Source: Siphonodentalium dalli (Eukaryota > Mollusca > Scaphopoda > Gadilida > Siphonodentaliidae). Taken from it: a stretch of 64,000 nt of DNA. Position numbers and translations under genes: made by a program. This document shows positions 13,676 to 27,600 of this stretch, one piece after another (within the stretch, counting starts at the first letter, position 1; each line of letters starts with the position of its first letter). The notes under the pieces are model-generated. The model saw only the letters and a program-made list of their open reading frames with translations, had not been told where the DNA came from and made no database searches. The DNA lies in NCBI GenBank assembly GCA_032622095.1, contig CP136065.1, forward strand, positions 148,807,577 through 148,871,576, in the 5' to 3' direction.

Positions 13676-14010
13676 AAAAAAACTTATCTACAAGAAAAAT
13701 CGAATGTTAAAATTGCTCAAAAATGAGCATCGAAGTATTGAATACTCTAATTTTGATAGGGGTGCTATATACGACCCACTTAATCCATTCACGTTAAAAA
13801 AAACTTATGTACAAGAAAAATCGAATGTTAAAATTGCTCAAAAATGAGCATCGAAGTATCGAATACTCTAATTTTGATAGGGGTGCTATATATACGACCC
13901 ATGCACTTAATCCATTCACGTTAAAAAAAACTTCTGTACAAGAAAAATCGAATGTTGAACGAATGTTGAATGTTGTGCCAACTTCACACGAATGTTGAAT
14001 GTTGAATGTT
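13676..14010. repeat. Tandem repeat, about 121-127 bp unit, then 10-bp minisatellite
   Basis: Units starting AACTT(A/C)T.TACAAGAAAAA at 13681, 13802 and 13929 (third partial). They are followed by GAATGTTGAA-like short repeats to about 14010. Confidence 0.85.
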
Positions 14011-14819
14011 GTGCTAACTTCACGGACCCGGGGAAAACAGATAATGATAAGTTCGGAAGATTATTGAACATTGCCGAAACAAGTACATGTATGCAATAAA
14101 TGAGGACCGAACGTGGAATGAACGTGGAATGACCCTCTTAATCTTGATAAAATTAATCTTATAAAGTTCAATAGACGCTCGACCCCAGATTATACCAGGT
14201 TAAACCCCAGATTAACAGATTAAAAGTTACTACGATAGAAGTTATTTGTTATAGCTGGCGTCTGTTTTCGTGAGAGGAGTGGTTTACTGGAAAGATATGC
14301 CGGTATAGCATATGGATCTTTGAAAATTCAACCTGAATCATGGTGTCGATTCATTCATTCGTGTTTGCGATTTCTGTGGGAATATGGAGACATATAATAT
14401 TTGCGCAGCAAGTTAGTGGGATAATATAACATTGTTTGTGCTAGGAATTCAAAGGATTTATCAGCTGGAAAAGATACACTTGCCCTTGTTTTCCAGTAAT
14501 ATTTCATATACCGGCATTAAATAGTTGGATCAACATGCATGTTCTTGTAAAAAAAAAATGAAGTAAATGTTAACTCAAGAGCAGTACTGTTACATGATGC
14601 TTTGCACGGTGTCATGGAACGGGAACAATAGGTTGAGTGTTATGGAAACATGACCATTACAATTAAGATAAGACAAATAGTACAGAAACATTCTTATATA
14701 TGCGCCATATCGTACTAATAATATTATTTGAATCAAGGAGAAGTTACTTAAAATTGGGATTTGCGAAAATCATATCCTACGTGAGTCGATGCGGAGGAAA
14801 TAAATGACCACCATCTACA
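14011..14819. other. Upstream region and putative 5' UTR of the CNBD2-like gene
   Basis: No repeat family or ORF is recognised. A promoter would be expected here if 14820 is the true start, but no convincing core element can be picked. The last 16 bases contain an upstream ATG (14804) whose 8-codon frame overlaps the main start. Confidence 0.4.
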
Positions 14820-15608
14820 ATGAATAGAACACAAATAAGTCGTGTACATGTGGATTCCGGTGCTACCCGACCACGTGTTTCAGACGAGATTGAGCTATTC
14901 CGTGACAGTGCTCTCGTTCAATGTCCCCGACCAAAGAGAAGTACTTTGAAGTCTAATGACTTGGAAGAAAGTGAAATTAATTGCGCCAAGAGAACTGTAA
15001 AGTTTAACGAACTTCCGAGTATTGGGGCGTCTGCTGTTCAGATAACAGTGGATGTAGATGTCGACCATCCAACGAACCCAGATTCAAACGACATCAGGGG
15101 TGATCATGCATCGCCAACAAAGAACCCGCTTCGTAGAAAGGACAGTAATATCTCTATATGTTCCAGAGTAAGTGAAGGAAGGGAATCCATATCAACGGTT
15201 GATGGTATCAGAGACGAACATAACACACAACGACATGGTCCTAGTACAAGACGCTCAGAATATGAACCAGGTCCCTCTACAAGAAGGACTTCGATGGACG
15301 GCAAAAACCTCAAAGGCTTTACCGAGTTCATGATCCACAAGAAGAAACGTTTATACAAACAGAGCTCTCAAGTGAGCCTAATTGATAATAGTGAAACTGA
15401 AAATATGCTCCAAACAGCATTCAACCAAACGAGACGTGCAACCGTCCTGAACTTATTAAATAACGCCGTGGATATCCAAAAAAGAAACAATAATGCAATC
15501 AAAGTAAGACAGATGAGGAAAACAGCCATCAGACACAGATTCAAAACCAGTGCTCTTGAAGCTTTGGAGCCAAAAATGCTGAGCGTGGCAATTGGGATGA
15601 CTACAACG
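14820..15608 (+). CDS. CNBD2-like exon 1 (probable first coding exon)
   Basis: An open frame of 263 codons ends at a good donor (ACG|GTATGC) in phase 0. The protein is hydrophilic and looks disordered, rich in Ser, Arg and Asp, and ends in a basic helical stretch (RQMRKTAIRHRFKTSALEAL). It contains basic phospho-site motifs RRKDS, RRTS and RRAT. The start is the first ATG of the frame. A short overlapping upstream ORF begins at 14804. Same strand and position favour it being the amino-terminal exon of the CNBD2-like gene, but exon 2 cannot follow it directly in phase, so an unseen exon must lie between them, or this is a separate gene. Confidence 0.6.
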
Positions 15609-18600
15609 GTATGCATGTTTAGCAAAACAAAAACACTAACAAAAACGTCTTGATATAATTGTTGTAATTTTTCAACTTTGTAATTTTTCAATTTTTCATG
15701 TCGTAACCGTATTTAAATTTGCAACATATATACCTATTCTATTCATCGACGGCATAAAATTTCGAACGTGGCAGGATATATAACACTGCCGAGACAAATT
15801 CGCCTGTATTCACTTTGTGCGGATCAACCCCTGCACTTGAGGAAGGCGTCACTCCATCTTTTCTAGTAAATGTACGTGCGTGTTCGGGTTATTTCTAAAA
15901 TGCAGACATGCATATAATGCCATTGCTATCTGGTAATTATGATTCTTATATGCCCAAATTTAACCGGTTTTCAAGATTCGAAAAAAGCGGGTATTGGGGA
16001 AAACGTTTTATCTTTATAACGGAAAATTATTAAAACATTTATTATTTCTTTTAGCCTAAGCTGACACAATGACAACTTTGTTATGATATTCTGTCTATAA
16101 ATACTTATAGCTCTTGATAACAAATTCCGCATTTGTGTTACTTGTATGCATATATAGGATTTACCCCCCCCCCCCTGTTAAGCAGTGCATGATGTTCACG
16201 AATCAGATGGTAGTGGGATGACACACTCTATGAGGTATATGCCCTGAACAGTTTCGCTATATTATAACATTATTCAAGGGGGCGGCGTCAGTTGATAGGT
16301 CAATATCATTTGTATAAGTCATCGTTTATATATGTGCCAATATATATGTTTGGATCCACTGGCCGCTCAATCGGGCATAAAGGGTCAAGTTAAAACTACA
16401 TTTTTCAGTGAAATTTTCGCGGTTTTTTTGGACCGGGAACCAATCTATATACAGAAAGACATTTCATATATATATAGTCGCCAATGAACAGGCGGGAGAA
16501 TCGCAACAATGGCAGACAACAGCTCAAATATATTGCAACTAGCAGGTGACCCGACTTCGTCCGGGCTTTGACCTTGAATTGACCATTTTGAAGGTCAATG
16601 TCAGGTCGGAGTCCCTATTTGACCCGTCCAAAACACTCCCCGGACAAAATACCCGTAGGTATCAAATTTCGTCGAAATCCGTCCAGCAGTTTTCCCGACC
16701 ATAGCTAACAGACAAACAAACAGACAGAAGTCCCAAAATATATATTAGAACATTTGTGGGTACCCGTTTCAAGGTGAAGGTCACCTCGGGCGGAAAAAAC
16801 TGACCCGATGAAAATCTCCCCCATTCTCAGGAACCCCTAATTACGAACACAGACATACACAACACGCTCATGTCTGTACACAGACACAACACGCTCATGT
16901 CTGGACACATATATACACTCTTTATCAACGACACTGCGGATACGAACGCTCTTTAACTATCACGCGATTAACCCATGAATTTCCATTGCGGTGGCGGGGG
17001 AATGGAGAAGGAGTGCTCTGACGTTCTCAGAAGCGGTGCGATGACACTTCATCTGAGAATTTACCCTTAGATAGGAAGTTTGGGGTCAATCCGTCCGGCA
17101 GTTTTCCCGCCCATAGCTAACAGACAGACAAAAGTCCCAAAATATATATTAGACTAGAAGGTGACCCGACTTCGTCCGGACTTTGACCTTGAATTGTCCA
17201 TTTTGAAGGTCAAGGTCAAGTGGGGTCACGATTTGACCAGTCCAAAACACTGCCCGGACAAAAGTACCCGACAAACGGGCCCGTCGAAATCCATCCGGTT
17301 TTACCCGATTTGACCTTGAATTGATTATTTTGAAGGTCAAGGTCAGGTCGGGGTCACGATTTGACCCCTTCCAAAACACACAGTGGACAAAAGTAACCCT
17401 GTGTATAAAATTTCGTCGAAATCCCATCAAAATTGGCGATTTGACCTTGAATTGACCCGATTTCAATGTCAATGTCACGTCGCACGGGCAAATGAATATG
17501 ATTATGAGACTCCCCATACGAAGGCACCCCCACGTACCAAGTTTCATCGAAATCCCGTGATATTCGGGCGTTTGACCTTGGAATGACCCGATTTCAAGGT
17601 CAAGGTCACGTTGCACGGACAAATTAATAGGCACATGCCACCCCCGGCCGAAAATACCACCACATACCAAGTTTCATCGAAATCGGGTCGGCCGTTTTCG
17701 AGTTCATCGCGAACACACACACACACACACACCCACCCCCACACACACACACACACACACACAGACAGACAGATCTTCCAAAATATATAATAGACTAGAA
17801 GGTGATCCGACTTCGTCCGGGCTTTGACCTTGAATTGTCCATTTTAAAGGTCAAGGTCAAATGGGGTCACGATTTGATCAGTCCAAAATACTGCACGGAC
17901 AAAAGTACCCGACAAACGTGCCCGTCGAAATCCATCCGGTTTTACCCGATTTGACCTTGAATTGATCATTTAGAAGGCCAAGGTGAGGTCGGGGTCACGA
18001 TTTGACCCGTCCAAAACACTCAGTGGACAAAGTAACCCCATGTATCAAATTTCGTCGAAATCCAATCAAAATTGGCGATTTGACCTTGAATTGACCCGAT
18101 TTCAAGGTCAATGTCACGTCGCACGGGCAAATGAATATGCTTATGAGACTCCCCATACGAAAGTATCCTCACATACCAAGTTTAATCGAAATCCCGTGAT
18201 ATTCGGGCATTTGACCTTGAAATGACTCGATGACTCGATTTCAAGGTCAATGTCACGTCGCACGGGCAAATTAATAGGTTTATGCCACTCCCCGGTCGAA
18301 AATATCCCCACATACCAAGTTTCATCGAAATCGGCTCGGCCGTTTTCGAGTCCATCGATTACAGACACACAGACACACAGACAGACAGACAGACACACAG
18401 ACACACACACAGATCTTCCAAAATATATAATAGATGGCAATATATTTTTTATCATCGCATTCACTAAGCATTCATATCTTCTTTGAGATGAATGCTATTA
18501 TTCATAATTATGTTTCCATTTACTTCCGCACAGTACAAACAAAGAATGGTGTTGTCGAATTTCAGTATTTCGCACATTAGACGGGTCCCAACTGGACAAC

Positions 18601-21600
18601 TTGAACCGTATTACCTCATTCGTCATGCTAGATCTCTAACATATTGTTCAGTATATATGTTTACCTATAAACAATTGGACAAGAAGCATTGCCAAATAAT
18701 GAATTAGTATATATTGCAGAGCGCTGTTCTCTCATTGCCAATTATGGCTATTGATACATTCTAAGACATTTTAACCCTTTCTGTATACTAAACGGATTAT
18801 CCCACTCAGCTATAGCAGTGTATACAATGGAATGATATAAGCTGGGACTAACCTTATTAGTCCCAGGTATAATTTACTCATCTGCACAGGGTTTCAGGAA
18901 AAAGTATCAGACGCCAGATAATACAAGTACAGAAAGAGTTCTATATATTGGAGGGAACCTTTCGAATAATAAGTTCGACAAACGATTGTTTAATTTCTTA
19001 TCTGAACATTTCCTGACGGATAACTACTCCCCAATGAGTAATTACATAGTATATAGAACGGGTTAATAACACGCGCACGCCGGTTAAAGCGTTTTCAAAT
19101 ATTATTTTTTAATTTGATTGCATATTAGGTATAGTGTTTGAACACAGACCCAAGTAGGCTTTTCTAAATCTTTTGTAGTCAAATATTTTAATATTGAGTT
19201 TCAAGTATACATATATGTGACTATATCGGCCTATCGTATATGAGTGGGACAAGAAGATGCACTTCTGAGTACGCATGGTAGAATGAACTTTCGAAAATGC
19301 TGTCGTTGATGAATACATAATGTTAACACAATAAAGCAGAATCGCCAAATGTCTATCTCTGCAAAAAAAAAGTTTCCCATAATTTCATACAACATTCGAA
19401 TAATACCGAGATAACCATGACCTTAACCCTTTGAGTGCCAGGTCTGATTTTTGTATCAACCCATATACCCTGTGCCAATGCTTTCTCTTATATATGCGAG
19501 TCGACCATAGGTCGCCTCGCATATATTAGAGAATGCATTGGCCTAACAATTTTTCATCATTTGTTATTATTTTTTACAATTTTTTACAATTTTAATAAAA
19601 AAAATTAAATCTAAATTTTTTTATTTTTTTTAATTTTTTTAGAGCCGATTTTACAGACCGCAAATTAGGGCCGATGAGATCGGCCCCTTCCACTGAAAGG
19701 GTTAATACACTCTCCTCAGACCTGATCAAAATATCCGTATTTGATTATGGATAAATATATATGGCACAAGGAATTAATATATGACGGAAGACCACCAAGA
19801 AGGCGTTTCACACGTATGGCCATGATTAGCAACTTTGTCATTTAGGTTCCAGGTAATACAAAGGCCATAAGTGTCTGTTTTGCCATTAGAGACATTAGAT
19901 GAATGCCGATGCAGATAAGTGGCGGAGCATATTTGGCGGTTCTTTATTAACCTTTACAAATAATAAAATTTAATGGCGTGTTCTATTATATAAAGAGTTC
20001 TGACACGCTCCTATCGGGTTATTGTGTATTGGGATTTTTGAAACAAACCTTCGGTAGACTCATATATATTATGTAGACTAGTCGGCGTGTACACTGTTCC
20101 ACTGTGATATTTTGAAGGGATTATTCGATATCAATGTGTTGTCATTGTTATGGCATACAAAATGAGTTACGAGTTTCCCAATGACACAGTAAGTCATATA
20201 TTTATATATATCCAAATAGTATGTTTTATATATATGCAGTATATATAAGTGATGGCGAAATCATTGTAGATCTGATGGTTATTGTAGGCATATTACATAT
20301 CATAACGGTTATCCGACTTGGTTATAGGGGTGGGCGCTTTGGTCAAACTTTCCAACAGTTGGAAAGTCCATGCCTGACACAACATTTATATAGTCCCATA
20401 CCATGAATTAGTTGGAATTTGGGTGTCTTGTTGTAAATTTACAACATTTGGAAAACTTAATGTATCAGTTGGAATGTTCCATCCCAAGGCTTTGGGTCCA
20501 AATGGATACACATATAATAATATATTACTGATATTTGAAATGTATGGACAACCTATACTCTTCTGTTACCTGGAATGACAGATGTACATAAGTCTGTATG
20601 ATGCCCAGAAGAATAGATCATGTTTTTTTCTTTCAATCTCAAATAACAGTTCATATGCCGATCCAGTGCATGATAAGTAAAAACAAATCTATATACTATA
20701 CCGACTATTATATAAAAACGGTAGGCTTAAAAATATTTAACGGGAAAAACTAGATATTTGTTAACTTTGGCCAAAGATAAGATACAATCGGTTATATATA
20801 CACGTACCATTACATAATATATATAACGGATAGGACATACAATGTAGCTTAACTTGTTTTAAAAGACTTATTCTCTCTGTTCCTATACCACTGAGTTGTA
20901 CAATGAATACATTCCACTTCGACTTTAATCGAGAAGGCTTCATAGTCATTTTACTTACGATATCCGCAGTCAAATTAATACTTTAATTTGATTCCAAGGG
21001 AAAATGTTGATCACAAAGATTAAAACTTATATAAAATTATATATTTTGGAACTTCTGTCTGTATGTGTGTATGTATGTGTGTTATAGACTCGAAAACTGC
21101 TCGACCGATCTCACTCAAATTTGGTATGTAGGTCTACCTTGTTATCGGGAACAATATGGGCGGGTCCAATTTCACGTGCGACCGTATCCTTTACCTTGAT
21201 CTTGACCTCGCGCTCATATAGGCATGTTTGTGGACCTCGACCGATCCGACTCAAATTTGGTATGTATAGGCCTACATTGATCCAGAGAACAATATGGGGG
21301 GGGGTCCAATTTCAAGTACGATCGTGTCCTTGATCTTGACCTCGCTCATATACGCTCATATAGGCATGTTTCTGAACCTATCGAACAATAGTTTGTCCAG
21401 ACGCTGTATATTCTGCCCAGACGGAGACGATCACAAAGAAATCCCTAAAACAGCCCGGACGAAGTCGGGCACATCAGCTAGTTAACTTATAATTTGACAA
21501 AAGAGATATATAGACTAAATGGCCAAGTATATATTCTATAGGTACGATTGAACGTTCGTTTAAATTTAATCAATAATCATTATGGCTGACAATGAACCAT

Positions 21601-24600
21601 GCTGAATTGCCAACAAGTCGTTGCCATCATCTACTGCAGTCCCCGTTTCACCACAATCATGTAACCACATGACGTAATCGAATCGAGGATTCGATGTGCC
21701 ATGGTGGATTAGATTGGGTGCCAACGAAGGTTCGAACGTTTTTGGTCCATGTTTTTGTTATTGAAACGAGGTAACTTGTAATAATATGGTTGATTGATTG
21801 ATTGATTGATTGGGGTTTTATGTCGCTTTAGCCACTAAGGCCATATCGATAACGACATTGCCAGTTTTAATGGTGGAGGAAATTCCGCACACTTACGGCT
21901 AATCTAACAATGATTTAAATGGCTGATAAACTCGTCGACCATGTGCGGCAAACCACCGGCCATCGGCAAGTAACTGGCAACTTTCCCAGATAACGATTTC
22001 GAGTTACAAAGTCCACGATGGAAACATGTGGATTTGAACCCTTATCGCCAGCGCTGGAAGGCGAAACAGCTTGGAGTTGTACCCCTAACCGATTGAGCCA
22101 CCGATAATAATATGGTATATACCTGATTGACAATGGACAGGTAAATGCTACCATTTTGGTCGTTCGCCCAATGGGGAGACTCATATGTATATAGGCCGTC
22201 GAATAGGTGTAGTTATATAATATGTGAGAAGGATCTCACCACTGGGCAAACGAACACATGTTTATGGGAGGCCAAATTCACATTTAATAATGAATTGCGC
22301 TTAATTAAGCGCAAATACCACATATTGTGCTTAAGCGAAAATAGGGCATTAAGCTTAAGCGTAATTGTGACCACTATCTAACCTACACATAAACTATTAG
22401 TATGACCTGGTGTATCACTTAGCAACACAAGATGAGAATTGGGCTAATTTTGACCTGTACTCAACAGTCAACTGTGAGTATGCATGTGTTCAACAAGGAG
22501 AATCCCTAATTACATATTATCAGCATCCCTCTATCCAAAGAATTGCTGTCGCCTTCCCGGAACTCTAGTAATTTTTTGTATGATGTTTTAAATGTATTTT
22601 TGCACAGATTTTAGCCTTTACTATGGTAATATCCTATACATGCATGCGGTATCACTGCATGAGGGCTTTCTTACCTCATACAGTAATGCTCTAATAATTC
22701 GACTTCTTAACCACAGCAGAATTATGGGTAACTTTTCAGGATTTAGTCGGAAATATGGCTTGTTGCCATTCGTCGAAAAGCTCTCGAGAGCTTTCCGATG
22801 AATGGCAACAAGCCATATTTCCGACTTAATCCTGAAATGTTATCCATAATTCTGCTGTGGTTAAGGAGTCGATTAATTAGAGCATTACTGTGTGGTTTAC
22901 TTATTGACTTAAATCAGGGGGGGGACCCTATTTTCATATTATCAGCATCCCTGTCCAAAAAAATGGTGTGTAAATACTGGAGCTTTGGTGTCTCAGTCCT
23001 GGAGCTCTAGTTTTTCTTATTAAATCAGCATCTCTTGCACAAATCTATAGTGTCTCCAAGATCATATATATAGTGTGAATGTGGTGTCACCGAGGGCTTT
23101 CTTCCCTCATATGGTGTGCCTGTATACTCGAAAATTGAAGAAAATCAATGTCGCCCCGACTAATACAGAAAGTAATGCTATTGCAAGTAGCCCCAACTAA
23201 TACTGCCAGTATACCGAAGATAATATAATGCTATCACGAGTAGCTCCAACTAAAACAGAAGGTGATACTATTGCGAGTCAGCCATTTTGATAAAGAAGTT
23301 GGGCTAGCTCCATACCCATCAAAACCAATGAAACCAAGAGGTGACATGTCAATAGGAGTTAATGCTAAGTTATGGAGAAACCTATTTATTCACCATGCAG
23401 GGGTGTTTTGTTACATATAACCATGAATTTCACTTAAGCGCAATTAATTTCGCTTAAGCGCAATTGATTGGACTGATTGCGCTCAAGCGCAAATAATTAC
23501 GCTTAAGGCAATTAATTGTGCTTAAGCGCGCAATTGATTGCGCTTAAGCGTAATTATTTGCGCTTAATTGCGCTTAAGCTCAATTGATTGCGCTTAAGCA
23601 CAATTAATTATTAAATGTGAATTTGGCCTCCCATACATGTTAGCATTTACCTGTCCATTGTCAAGCAGGGACCATATTATTACCAGTTATACCACATATC
23701 AAGAAAAGCACACACAAAAAAATAACACGCTCGAACACTCGTTGGTAACCCATCGAATCCGCCATTCACCCATCGAATCCTCTGATCGATTACGCCGTGT
23801 TATAACGCATATCATTACGATGTAGGTTCTTGTAAATTGGAGCTATATATTCAATTCAATTTATTGGTATATACTCGTCGTCGTTTTGACATATATAGAG
23901 TGGGACATATACAGACTGAGTGTTAAATTTCAAAATAATTATGAATTGTGCATGCGTGCAGTGAATAAATATACGACAATATAATATGGGATATGTGGTC
24001 AGTAACCAGTGTGTTTGGGTCGGTTTTGGTAGTTGTTTTGGTGTGCCTCAGGAGATCCTCGTTATTGATTGGGCTTTCTTAATAAATAGAGCAAGATTAG
24101 TAAGCGTTCGTTTGTTACCGCTATTAAATAGGTCGGTTAGCTTCAATGTATTGAGTCTTTTATAGTAATATTTCTTTATATATCTTGATCTCAGCTCTTC
24201 CAAGTTTGGGCATACTAATATGAAATGGAATTCATCTCCGATTCCCTTTCCACATAACGAGCATAATCTCTCGTTATATGGTGTGTTTGTCCGGGAACCA
24301 TGCAGTCTCCATCGGCAACCGGTGGTTTCTTGACCTGAACCTCGCTAATGGCATAACAATATTGTTGTTGTCAATACCGAGAAATTTAGGACGGATAAAC
24401 TCTTCTCTAATACACCAATAAAAAGTAAATTTATTTGAGCTAGTCATAGATCCATGCCATTGTTGTGCATGTAAATCCGTCAGCTTTTGTTTCACAGCCG
24501 CTGAGAAAATCTTCACACTGTGGACCGACTCAGTCGTCCAGATATATGACATGCCCATAGAATTCAAGTTATTTCTGATAAAACGGAGCCAGGGGTTTAT

Positions 24601-27600
24601 GATCGATTCGGTCGTTGAAGTACTAAACAACAAGTAATAGGGGTATTCTCGTGCATTCCTTGGAAATGATTCTGCCCCAGTAACACAACAACTTCTGCTT
24701 AATTTTTAAGTCTATTGCATGGGTATAGTCCTGTTTCCCCATAAACGAATGTGGTGGGGGTTGTTTTGTAGGAACCATAACTCTAGTTTTCTAAAGCATT
24801 GTAAGTTTCATAGCCACAGATTTCGGCTCCGTATGTCATTATTGGAACAATATAAGTTGTTATATATTGCACCGTGGCACGTTCGTGTAAGAAGATTATG
24901 TGCTTTAGTCAATGTCGAGTTAGCATACTATACTGTAGGTATAAACAAAATCGATTCACTATATATAATAAATCTTTAATTCAACTGGTGCATGTGATTC
25001 ACATAAAACTTAGGTGCATGGCCATGCATAATCTATATAATCATTGATAAAAGGAATATTAAATTAACCGGAACGTTTACAGAAGACATCCTCGACTCAA
25101 ATTAATTATATTTTATCGATATTAGATCGTTGTTATTGCCGAGAATTTATTGAAATTGGCGCACGGTCTCCAATTAAGGCAATTACAGAAATTAAAATCA
25201 ACAATATTATTGAGGGGCTATAGGTAGTATTGTTGCTGGCGGATGATATCATATACCTATATAAACACGTGAAAAATATTAATCAACGATTGACCCCTGA
25301 ATGACCAATACAAAAAGTAATAAACATGTCACATGTAATTATTGCACATTATCCTCTTATAATATGGTATATATATATATATCAGTTGTGTTCAAACTTG
25401 AAGCCTTTTATTGCTGAATGACCTATATAGGAGTCTCAGCTATAGAATACATTGGAATGATTTATTTTCAACGATATTTATTTGCTCATCATACATATAA
25501 CAAAGTCATTATGGCAAAGGAATTTGAGGACAACTATTATATATTGGACTTTGAGGACAACTATTATATATTGGACTTCCCACCTCGACGCTTGTCCGTC
25601 CAAATTACGTGCAGTTGCACTGCTTTCGTCACTCCGAAGTCCAATTATCAAACTTCTTAAATAAATGTGCCTGTCCTCGTCCAATACAAAGTCATTCTCT
25701 GATCCTTCACCATCTGGCTCTGACACCACTACATCTTGAACCTAAAATGAAACACAATTCTTCTTTGTTTTCAGCCATATACCAGGTTTCGGCGCATGGT
25801 TCGTGCTGTTAAACTACTTATCAATGTATGCCATGTTTGTCGAGAGTGAGTATATATCTATTATATATTTTGGAAGATTGTCTGTGTATCTGTCTGTGTG
25901 TCTGTCTGTGTGTCTGTGTGTTCGCGATGGACTCGAAAACGGCCGAACCGATTTCGATGAAACTTGGTATGTGGGGCTATTTTCGGCCGAGAACTGGCAT
26001 AGGCCTATTAATTTGTCCGTGCGACGTGACCTTGACCTTGAAATCGGGTAATTTCAAGGTCAAACGCCCGAATATCACGGGATTTCGATGAAACTTGGTA
26101 TGTGGGGGTACTTTCTTATGGCGAGTCTCTTAAGAATATTCATTTGCCCGTGAGACGTGACCTTGACCTTGAAATCGGGTAACTTCAAGGTAAAATCGCC
26201 AATTTTGATTGGATTTCGACGAAATTTTATACGTGGGGTTACTTTTGTCCACTGATTGTTTTGGACGGGTCCAATCGTGACCCCGACCAGACCTTGACCT
26301 TCAAAATGATCAATTCAAGGTCAAATCGGGTAAAACCGGATGGATTTCGACGGGCACGTTTGTCGGGTACTTTTGTCCGGGCAGTTTTTTTGGACTGGTC
26401 AAATCGTGACCCCAATTGACATTGACCTTCAAAATGGCCAATTCAAGGTCAAAGCCCGGATGAAGTCGGGTCACCTTCTAGTCTGTTATATATTTTGGAA
26501 GATCTGTCTGTGTGTCTGTCTGTGTGTCTGTGTGTTCGCGATGGACTCGAAAACGGCCGAACCGATTTCGATGAAACTTGGTATGTGGGGGTATTTTCGG
26601 CCGAGAACTGGCATAGGCCTATTAATTTGTCCGTGCGACGTGACCTTGACCTTGAAATTGGGTAATTTCAAGGTCAAACGCCCGAATATCACGGGATTTC
26701 GATGAAACTTGGTATGTGGGGGTACTTTCTTATGGCGAGTCTCTTAAGAATATTCATTTGCCCGTGAGACGTGACCTTGACCTTGAAATCGGGTAACTTC
26801 AAGGTAAAATCGCCAATTTTGATTGGATTTCGACGAAATTTGATACGTGGGGTTACCTTTGTCCACTGATTGTTTTGGACGGGTCCAATCGTGACCCCGA
26901 CCAGACCTTGACCTTCAAAATGATCAATTCAAGGTCAAATCGGGTAAAACCGGATGGATTTCGACGGGCACGTTTGTCGGGTACTTTTGTCCGGGCAGTG
27001 TTTTGGACGGGTCAAATTGTGACCCCACTTGACCTTGGCCTTCAAAATAGACAATTCAAGGTCAAAGCCCGGACGAAGTCGGGTCACCTACTAGTATATA
27101 TATATACCTACCCAACACAGTTATATGCCAAAGAGCATGTATGAATTGAATATTTATAGTGTTAAAGGTGTTGTATCTCTTTTCTGAAATTTATGTATTG
27201 ATCTAGAGGCATTTAAAGGTACTAAATCCGATCAGACGGTCCCCATATAATCAAGAGACAACAACAACAAAATCAACAACATTTCTTCAAAATAGGCTTT
27301 AGTTATCAGAATCGATTAATTGCAACAAAATAATGCTAACCACTGTTAACTATGGTATCAAATTTCCAAAAACGTTATTTATCAACAATTTGTTCAACGA
27401 AATGTGGCCGTATTATCACTTGAGTATCACAAAATTTTGCCGTATTACCACTTGATTTTAGGGTTATTCATCTTCATCCGCAATTTTGTCCGAGACCGTC
27501 GGTTTGATGACTGTTTTCTGGGCCACAAATAATTGCACATCTCGAGAAACAACTTCAAAAATCGACATCTGATCACTTTTTTTTATCTCTGAAGCCCATA

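Larger units (their letters stand above)
22110..23690. repeat. Fold-back flanks carrying a nested palindrome element
   Basis: TTGACAATGGACAGGTAAAT and neighbouring bases (22116-22156) recur in complement at 23638-23685. The CTTAAG element 22263-23635 is inserted between the arms. A second, inner pair (CGTTCGCCCA near 22163 and TGGGCAAACG near 22243) lies inside the left part. Confidence 0.6.

Noticed and set aside
17149-17670. A 173-codon minus-strand frame
   Set aside because: Lies wholly within a Helitron unit and matches the translated repeat, not a protein family.
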